The translations under genes were made by a program, and so were the position numbers. Below, piece after piece: positions 59,849-64,000 of a DNA stretch of 64,000 nucleotides. Source of the DNA: Rhabdothermincola salaria (GTDB lineage Bacteria > Actinomycetota > Acidimicrobiia > Acidimicrobiales > Acidimicrobilacustridaceae); assembly GCF_021246445.1 (NCBI RefSeq), contig NZ_JAJQXW010000001.1, forward strand, positions 1,258,168-1,322,167, read 5' to 3'. The notes beneath the pieces were generated by a model that made no database searches, had not been told where the DNA came from, and saw nothing but the letters and a program-made list of their open reading frames with translations. The stretch's first letter is position 1. Each line of letters starts with the position of its first letter.

Positions 59849-60067
59849 TCACTCGGCGACGCCGGCGCCCGAGCCGTCGCCCTTGTAGGGCTTGTAGCCG
59901 CGGTTGCGGGCCTCGGCCAGGGTGTCGGGGCCGAAGCCGATGAACGTCTCGGCCGCCATGAGCTCGGCGATGATCTCGGGCTCGGTGAGGTTGTCGACGT
60001 CGTAGACCACCTGGGTGCGCTTGTCGCCCACCCATCGGTGCTCGGCGTACTTCCCGGGACGTTCCAT
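59849..60067 (-). CDS. 72-residue conserved hypothetical protein
   Basis: The protein is short, soluble and acidic, with YAEHRWVGDKRTQVVYDVDN near 8-27 and a C-terminal YKPYKGDGSG tail. No domain is recognised. ATG 60067 has GGAGG 12 bases upstream. Its 240 base upstream region holds an 11 bp hairpin and a 14-codon ORF with a very strong ribosome site, so its expression may be controlled through this leader. Confidence 0.7.
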   Translation of the reverse strand: MERPGKYAEHRWVGDKRTQVVYDVDNLTEPEIIAELMAAETFIGFGPDTLAEARNRGYKPYKGDGSGAGVAE

Positions 60068-60118
60068 TGGTCGTGCGCACCTCCGCTGCAGGGAGCCTCA
60101 TCGTAGGGCGGGCGCGAA

Positions 60119-60146
60119 CAGGGGAGGGCACGAAGGCCCTCCCCTG
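60119..60146 (-). other. Strong hairpin in the leader of the 72-residue gene
   Basis: CAGGGGAGGGC and GCCCTCCCCTG pair perfectly over 11 bases around a six-base loop, about 50 bases before the ATG at 60067. No T-run follows on either strand, so it is more a leader structure than a classic terminator. The remainder of the 339 base gap 60068-60406 holds the 14-codon ORF at 60263-60307 and nothing else recognisable. Confidence 0.55.
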
Positions 60147-60262
60147 TCACTGAGTAAGTGGAATGAGACCGGTGGGACGTTGGCTACCGGGCGGGACGAG
60201 CTCCCGGCCGTCGTCACCGGCGGTGGCTGGGTGGGATTCACCAGCCGGCCCAGCTCGCCGCG

Positions 60263-60307
60263 CTAGCGACCAGCCACCTCCGAGGTCCCACAACAACCGT
60301 CGTTCAT
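60263..60307 (-). CDS. 14-codon leader peptide with consensus ribosome site
   Basis: ATG 60307 opens MNDGCCGTSEVAGR and ends with TAG. AAAGGAGGTGG, an almost perfect match to the 16S anti-Shine-Dalgarno, lies ten bases upstream and is the strongest ribosome site in the window. The peptide contains a Cys-Cys pair. It precedes the 72-residue gene by 195 bases with a strong hairpin between, a layout like an attenuator leader, though coupling is not shown. Confidence 0.5.
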   Translation of the reverse strand: MNDGCCGTSEVAGR

Positions 60308-60406
60308 CTGGTGGACCACCTCCTTTCCTCGGTCCGAGCAGTGTGCCAGCTCTGCCCCGCCGAGTGCACGCGCCTTTCGGCTCCGTTCACACGCCGTTCG
60401 CAGGGC

Positions 60407-60859
60407 TCAGGAGCTCGCCGAGGGATCCGGCGGCTCGGGAACCTGACCGCCGATGGCGCCGATGGCCTCGAGGTACTCACCCGAGGCGTCGAGGACCCGC
60501 ACCACCCACACGTCGTCGAGCTCGAGACCGCCTTCGGCCGCCTTGCCGAGCACGTAGGCCAGCCCCTCGTCCTCGGCGGCGACCAGCGGACCGCTGGTGT
60601 CGTTCTCACCGAAGTCGCGGGCCACGCCCCGATCCTCGAGGTAGTCGAGGTGCCACAGCAGCAGCGCCCGCACGTCGTCGTAGGTCAGCTCGGCGGTCAT
60701 CTCCTCGGGGAGGCGGTCGGCCACGAACTCCACCGCCTCCTCGAGGTCGTACACCGACGTGGGCGGCTCGTCCTCGAGGCGGTAGGTGAGGCGCCCGATG
60801 GTGACCAGGGCGATGACCAGCACCGCCACCACGGTGAGCACGACGAAGACGATGAGCAC
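60407..60859 (-). CDS. Membrane-anchored hypothetical protein
   Basis: The 150-residue protein starts with one membrane helix (LIVFVVLTVVAVLVIALVTI) and then a soluble acidic domain, EEAVEFVADRLPEEMTAELTYDDVRALLLWHLDYLEDRG near 40-78, and a second part rich in Gly/Asp. No family recognised. GTG 60859 with TAGTCT six bases upstream suggests a leaderless transcript that begins just after the acyl-CoA dehydrogenase terminator. Confidence 0.75.
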   Translation of the reverse strand: MLIVFVVLTVVAVLVIALVTIGRLTYRLEDEPPTSVYDLEEAVEFVADRLPEEMTAELTYDDVRALLLWHLDYLEDRGVARDFGENDTSGPLVAAEDEGLAYVLGKAAEGGLELDDVWVVRVLDASGEYLEAIGAIGGQVPEPPDPSASS

Positions 60860-60865
60860 GACACG

Positions 60866-60871
60866 AGACTA
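60866..60871 (-). promoter_or_regulatory. -10 box for leaderless membrane protein gene
   Basis: TAGTCT on the minus strand, six bases before the GTG at 60859. Confidence 0.5.
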
Positions 60872-60885
60872 CGGAGAAAACGGCG

Positions 60886-60915
60886 GAGGCCCGCACCGGC
60901 GACGGTGCGGGCCTC
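60886..60915 (-). terminator. Rho-independent terminator of the acyl-CoA dehydrogenase gene
   Basis: GAGGCCCGCACC and GGTGCGGGCCTC pair over 12 bases around a six-base loop, 36 bases past the dehydrogenase stop. On the minus strand CGCCG and then TTTTCT follow, which fits intrinsic termination. It sits directly before the next -10 box. Confidence 0.7.
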
Positions 60916-60951
60916 GCGGTCGTGGTCGGCCCCGAGGGCCCGACGACCGGC

Positions 60952-62067
60952 TCAGATGCCGATGCGCTGGGCGAGGAGCTCGCGGTGGTAGGTGGGGTCG
61001 CCGAAGAGCAGTTCGGAGCTCTTGGCCCGCTTGAAGTACAGGTGGGCCGGGTGCTCCCAGGTGAAGCCGATGCCGCCGTGGATCTGGATGTTCTCGGAGG
61101 CGGCGTGGAAGTAGGCCTCCGAGCAGTAGGCCTTGGCCAGGGAGGCGACCGACGGCAGCTCGTCGTTCATCTCCGAGGCGCACCAGCCGGCGTAGTAGGC
61201 GGCCGACTTGGCCGACTCGACCTCGAGGAGCATGTCGGCGCACTTGTGCTTGATGGCCTGGAACGAGCCGATGGGCCGGCCGAACTGCACGCGCACCTTG
61301 GCGTACTCGACGGCCATGTCGAGGCACATCTGGGCGCCGCCGACCTGCTCGGCAGCGAGGCCGACCGCGGCGAGGTCGAGGACGGTGGACAGGGTGTCCC
61401 AGCCGGCGCCGTCGGTGCCGAGGAGGGTGGCCTCGACGCCGTCGAAGTCGAGCTTGGCCTGCTTGCGGGTCTGGTCCATGGTGGACAGCGCCGTGCGGGT
61501 GAGCCCAGCGGCGTCGCCGGGGACGTGGAAGAGGCTCACACCGGCGGCGGTGCGGGCGGCCACCACGATCAGGTCGGCCACGTGGCCGTCGAGGACGTAG
61601 CTCTTGGTGCCGCTGATCTTCCAGGTGCCGCCGTCGTCGGTGGCGGTGGCCTCGATGCCGGACTCGTCCCAGCGACCGTTGGGCTCGGTGAAGGCGAGGG
61701 TGGCGATGGTCTCGCCCGAGGCGATGCCCGGCAGCAGGGCGGCCTTGGCGTCGTCGTCACCGGCCTGCAGGATCGTGTTGGCGGCGAGCACCACCGTGGA
61801 GAAGTACGGGGCGCACAGCAGCGAGCGGCCCATCTCCTCGAGCACGACGATGAGCTCGACGTAGCCGAAGCCCTGGCCGCCGAACTCCTCGGGGATGGTG
61901 AGGCTCTGCAGGCCGAGCTGCTCGGCCATCTGGCTCCACACCGTGGGGTCGTAGCCCCGCTCGGTCTCCATCTGCTCGCGCACGGTGGCCTCGGAGGACT
62001 TGGCCTCCAGGAACTGACGGACGATGTTGCGGAGCTCTTCCTGCTCCTCGGAAAAGGCGAAGTTCAT
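60952..62067 (-). CDS. Acyl-CoA dehydrogenase
   Basis: The 371-residue flavoenzyme introduces an alpha-beta double bond in an acyl-CoA. It has FSEEQEELRNIVRQFLE at the start, TIPEEFGGQGFGYVEL near 58, LAFTEPNGRWDESG near 122 (FAD/CoA contact region), VQFGRPIGSFQAIKHKCADM near 263 and IQIHGGIGFTWEHPAHLYFKRA near 331. It belongs to the shorter FadE branch seen in steroid or fatty-acid catabolism; the normal catalytic Glu/Asp near the C-terminal Gly loop is not clear. ATG 62067 has TAGCGT eight bases upstream. Confidence 0.92.
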   Translation of the reverse strand: MNFAFSEEQEELRNIVRQFLEAKSSEATVREQMETERGYDPTVWSQMAEQLGLQSLTIPEEFGGQGFGYVELIVVLEEMGRSLLCAPYFSTVVLAANTILQAGDDDAKAALLPGIASGETIATLAFTEPNGRWDESGIEATATDDGGTWKISGTKSYVLDGHVADLIVVAARTAAGVSLFHVPGDAAGLTRTALSTMDQTRKQAKLDFDGVEATLLGTDGAGWDTLSTVLDLAAVGLAAEQVGGAQMCLDMAVEYAKVRVQFGRPIGSFQAIKHKCADMLLEVESAKSAAYYAGWCASEMNDELPSVASLAKAYCSEAYFHAASENIQIHGGIGFTWEHPAHLYFKRAKSSELLFGDPTYHRELLAQRIGI

Positions 62068-62075
62068 GGGCCGGG

Positions 62076-62081
62076 ACGCTA
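62076..62081 (-). promoter_or_regulatory. -10 box for leaderless acyl-CoA dehydrogenase gene
   Basis: TAGCGT on the minus strand, eight bases before the ATG at 62067. Confidence 0.5.
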
Positions 62082-62110
62082 CGAGGCGGCGCGCCGGGCT
62101 GCAAACCATC

Positions 62111-62139
62111 TTGTGTACACACGCGTCCACATCTACGGT
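62111..62139 (+). promoter_or_regulatory. Toxin-antitoxin promoter with palindromic operator
   Basis: TTGTGT at 62111, a 17 base spacer and TACGGT at 62134-62139 place transcription at the antitoxin GTG (62147). The perfect palindrome TGTGTACACA at 62112-62121 overlaps the -35 and is a candidate site for autorepression. Confidence 0.55.
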
Positions 62140-62146
62140 GGGTGCC

Positions 62147-62413
62147 GTGCAGATCGGCGTGCGAGAGCTCCGGGCCAACCTCGCCGGCCTCGTGCGACGG
62201 GCCCAGGCGGGCGAGGCCATCGTGGTGACCGTCTCGGGTCGACCGGCGGCGGTGCTCGGACCTGTCGGCGGCGGCCACGAGGTCGGGCTCGACGACCTCG
62301 TGGCCATGGGCGCGGTGCGGGCACCGCGGGCCCGCACGGGGCGGCCGGACGTGGCCCGCACTCCCCTGCCGGTCGACACCCGGTCCGACATCGAGCTGCG
62401 CAAGGTCCGCTGA
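62147..62413 (+). CDS. Antitoxin, Phd/YefM type
   Basis: The 88-residue protein has QIGVRELRANLAGLVRRAQAGEAIVVTVSGRPAAVL at 2-37, the Phd/YefM antitoxin fold that binds its own promoter and the toxin. The C-terminal half is Arg/Pro-rich and probably disordered until toxin binding. GTG 62147 is where similarity starts and a -10 box lies seven bases upstream, so it is likely leaderless. The PIN toxin start follows the stop by three bases. Confidence 0.88.
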   Translation: MQIGVRELRANLAGLVRRAQAGEAIVVTVSGRPAAVLGPVGGGHEVGLDDLVAMGAVRAPRARTGRPDVARTPLPVDTRSDIELRKVR

Positions 62414-62416
62414 ACC

Positions 62417-62830
62417 GTGGCGCTGGCCATCGACTCGAGCGCCCTGGTGAAGCGCTACGTGGACGAACCGGAGAGCGCCGCGGTCACCGCGCTGATGGAC
62501 GCCGAGGCCCAGTGGTTCGCCTCGGACCTCGTGCGGTGCGAGACCACGATCCTGCTGGCCCGTCTGGCCACGAGCGCTCGCCAAGCCGAAGACCTCACCG
62601 CCCGTTTCTACGCCGACTGGGACGCCTTCCACGTGGTGCCCGTCGACGAACGCTGCCTCTCACGCGCCGCCGAGATCGGCGCCGACTTCGGCCTGCGGGT
62701 GGTCGACGCCATCCACCTGGCCGCCGCCACCCGGCTCCCCCGCCCCGTGCGCCTCTTGACCCTCGACCCTCGCCAGGTGCTGGCGGCGGTGGCCCTCGAC
62801 CTCGAACCGGTACCCACGCCCGAGGACTGA
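62417..62830 (+). CDS. vapC: PIN-domain ribonuclease toxin, VapC family
   Basis: The 137-residue protein has the PIN acidic residues Asp6 (AIDSSALVKRY), Glu42 (RCETTILL) and Asp97 (VVDAIHLAAA), which hold metal for RNA cleavage, usually of tRNA or rRNA. Its GTG start three bases after the antitoxin stop, without its own ribosome site, ties its synthesis to the antitoxin. The RNA target is unknown. Confidence 0.9.
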   Translation: MALAIDSSALVKRYVDEPESAAVTALMDAEAQWFASDLVRCETTILLARLATSARQAEDLTARFYADWDAFHVVPVDERCLSRAAEIGADFGLRVVDAIHLAAATRLPRPVRLLTLDPRQVLAAVALDLEPVPTPED

Positions 62831-62890
62831 CACCTCGGCGGCCGGGCGGACCCGGGTGCGAACAGGGCCCGGAGACGAGAGGATGGTCCC

Positions 62891-63496
62891 ATGACGCTGC
62901 TGCTCTCCGACACCGGCTGGGAGCTCCACAACGTGGTGGTGGGGCCCGTCGACAACAACGTGTACGTGCTGCGCTGCACCGAGACGGGCGACGCGCTGCT
63001 CATCGACGCCGCCAACGAGCACGACCGCCTGCTCGACCTGTGCCGCACCCTCGAGGTGCGCACCGTGGTGGAGACCCACGGCCACTGGGACCACATCCAG
63101 GCCATCCCCGAGATCCGCGACGCCGGCTACGAGGTCGGCGTGACCGCGGCCGACGCCGGGATGCTGCCCAGCTACGACTACCTGCTCGAGGACGACACCG
63201 TGTTCGACGTGGGCCGTCTGAAGCTGCGCACCATCCTCACGCCGGGCCACACGCCGGGTTCGATCTGCTTCAAGGTCGAGGGCACCCCCCTGCTCTTCAC
63301 CGGCGACACCCTGTTCCCGGGCGGGCCGGGCAACACCAGCTTCGAGCACAGCGACTTCGACACGATCATCGAGTCGATCGACCGGCGTCTCTTCACCCTC
63401 CCCGAGGACCTCATCGTCCTGCCCGGCCACGGCGACCGCACCACGATCGGCACCGAACGGCCTCACCTGCAGGAGTGGGTCGACCGGGGCTGGTGA
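62891..63496 (+). CDS. Metallo-beta-lactamase-fold hydrolase, glyoxalase II-like
   Basis: The 201-residue protein has the metal motif HGHWDH at 63-68, TPGHTPGSICF near 117, FTGDTLFPGGPGN near 137 and PGHGDRT near 178. These are the zinc ligands of the glyoxalase II branch, which cleaves thioesters or persulfides. ATG 62891 has GAGAGGATGG just upstream, which could serve as ribosome site. It has no clear operon partner. Confidence 0.92.
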   Translation: MTLLLSDTGWELHNVVVGPVDNNVYVLRCTETGDALLIDAANEHDRLLDLCRTLEVRTVVETHGHWDHIQAIPEIRDAGYEVGVTAADAGMLPSYDYLLEDDTVFDVGRLKLRTILTPGHTPGSICFKVEGTPLLFTGDTLFPGGPGNTSFEHSDFDTIIESIDRRLFTLPEDLIVLPGHGDRTTIGTERPHLQEWVDRGW

Positions 63497-63561
63497 GCCG
63501 ACAGCTCTTCGCCGCCGAACCTCTGGTTCGGTGTCGCCGCTCGGTCGAGGTGAACGACACC

Positions 63562-63567
63562 TAGGAT
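63562..63567 (+). promoter_or_regulatory. -10 box for leaderless lipoprotein gene
   Basis: TAGGAT lies eight bases before the GTG at 63576 and supports that start over ATG 63603. Confidence 0.45.
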
Positions 63568-63575
63568 CGCCGTCC

Positions 63576-64000
63576 GTGCCTGTTCCTCGACGAGCTGCTC
63601 GCATGCTGCGCGCGCTGCTGGTGGCCTCGACGGTCTTGATCGCCTCGGCGTGCGGGACCTCGGGCTCAGCTCAGGTCGAGGCGCCGGGGAGCGACCGCTC
63701 CCTGGTGCACCCCGATGAGCTCTGTGACGAGGCACTCGAGAGCGACGACACGGTGCTCGTCACGGCTGCCCACGTCGTCACCGACGGGCGACTCGGCGCG
63801 CTGTGCTTCGGCGAACCCGACGACACCCTCGTCGAGGCGTGGGACGAGCTCGTCGCCATCACCCCACCCGGTCAGCTCTCCGACCTCGCCGTCGTCGTCG
63901 GCTTCGTCGCGGACGAAGACGACGACAGCCAGACCCTCGCCTTCGTGAACGCCTTGGACTCGGAGGGCCTGGCGTTCCAGATGTCGATCAACCTGCCCGC
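63576..64000 (+). CDS. Partial lipoprotein, runs off the window
   Basis: The frame from GTG 63576 is open to the window end (141 codons). Residues 1-26 form a lipoprotein signal with basic residues, a hydrophobic run (LRALLVASTVLIASAC) and Cys26 in a lipobox. The exported part is acidic (for example DEDDDSQ) with no recognised domain so far. It would be anchored on the outer membrane-face of the cell. Confidence 0.75.
   Translation, partial: MPVPRRAARMLRALLVASTVLIASACGTSGSAQVEAPGSDRSLVHPDELCDEALESDDTVLVTAAHVVTDGRLGALCFGEPDDTLVEAWDELVAITPPGQLSDLAVVVGFVADEDDDSQTLAFVNALDSEGLAFQMSINLP

Noticed and set aside
1-64000. tRNA, rRNA, CRISPR arrays, insertion sequences or prophage
   Set aside because: No T-loop-like motif with a cloverleaf, no regularly spaced repeat series, and no transposase or integrase reading frame was found by eye.

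Overview
This is a 64 kb chromosomal segment of very high G+C (about 70 percent by eye) with tightly packed genes, many GTG and some TTG starts, and start/stop overlaps of the ATGA, GTGA and TGATG type. The gene content (Ku, homodimeric AceE, cobalamin-dependent MetH, long-form RmlA, TIGR03252-like HhH protein, many leaderless starts behind TANNNT boxes) points to an actinobacterium, most likely of class Acidimicrobiia. The class is an inference from gene content; no rRNA is present. I see no tRNA, rRNA, CRISPR array, insertion sequence or phage.

Region 1 (1-20.8 kb) is a cell-surface glycopolymer locus. It has the four dTDP-L-rhamnose genes (rmlD-rmlB-rmlC in one run, rmlA at 17.2-18.3 kb), several GT4 and GT2 glycosyltransferases, a polytopic GT-C-like protein, an FkbM methyltransferase, a flippase-like membrane protein, an asparagine-synthase-like amidotransferase and a polysaccharide pyruvyl transferase. 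rmlA lies between two secreted proteins, a GH25 muramidase and a lipoprotein, which carry the same ~105-residue repeat four times each.

Region 2 (20.8-30.6 kb) is housekeeping: a rhodanese-MoeB protein with unusual domain order, a SIR2 deacylase, a YihY/BrkB membrane protein, leucyl aminopeptidase, cobalamin adenosyltransferase and, diverging from it, full-length MetH. Region 3 (30.7-33.7 kb) holds two glycosyltransferases of different folds that seem to share an inserted beta domain; one is preceded by a leaderless 13-codon ORF joined to it by GTGA. Region 4 (33.8-41.6 kb) has an M24 peptidase/membrane protein/Ku run and a lipoate and 2-oxoacid dehydrogenase run: E3, E2 and a single ORF fusing LipB to LipA.

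Region 5 (41.7-50.1 kb) has the ATP-grasp/alpha-E/transglutaminase operon, two PRC-barrel proteins with a mini membrane protein, a 29-residue membrane peptide, a TIGR01777 epimerase, RsgA, a DUF427 protein and a short-chain dehydrogenase. Region 6 (50.2-64 kb) has hydantoinase/oxoprolinase subunits A and B translationally coupled to an RNase HI-YpsA-like fusion, divergent AceE, an HhH-GPD protein, a gamma carbonic anhydrase, a hydrolase, an acyl-CoA dehydrogenase, a leaderless VapBC-type toxin-antitoxin pair, a metallo-beta-lactamase-fold hydrolase and the start of a lipoprotein.

The features most worth a second look are: a paired-hairpin intergenic repeat at two loci with compensatory stem changes; the LipB-LipA and RNase HI-YpsA fusions; the inserted domain shared by adjacent GT-A and GT-B glycosyltransferases; the repeat shared by the two proteins flanking rmlA; and two tiny leader ORFs. 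AceE (54.8 kb) and E2/E3/LipBA (36.8-41.6 kb) probably serve one 2-oxoacid dehydrogenase system.
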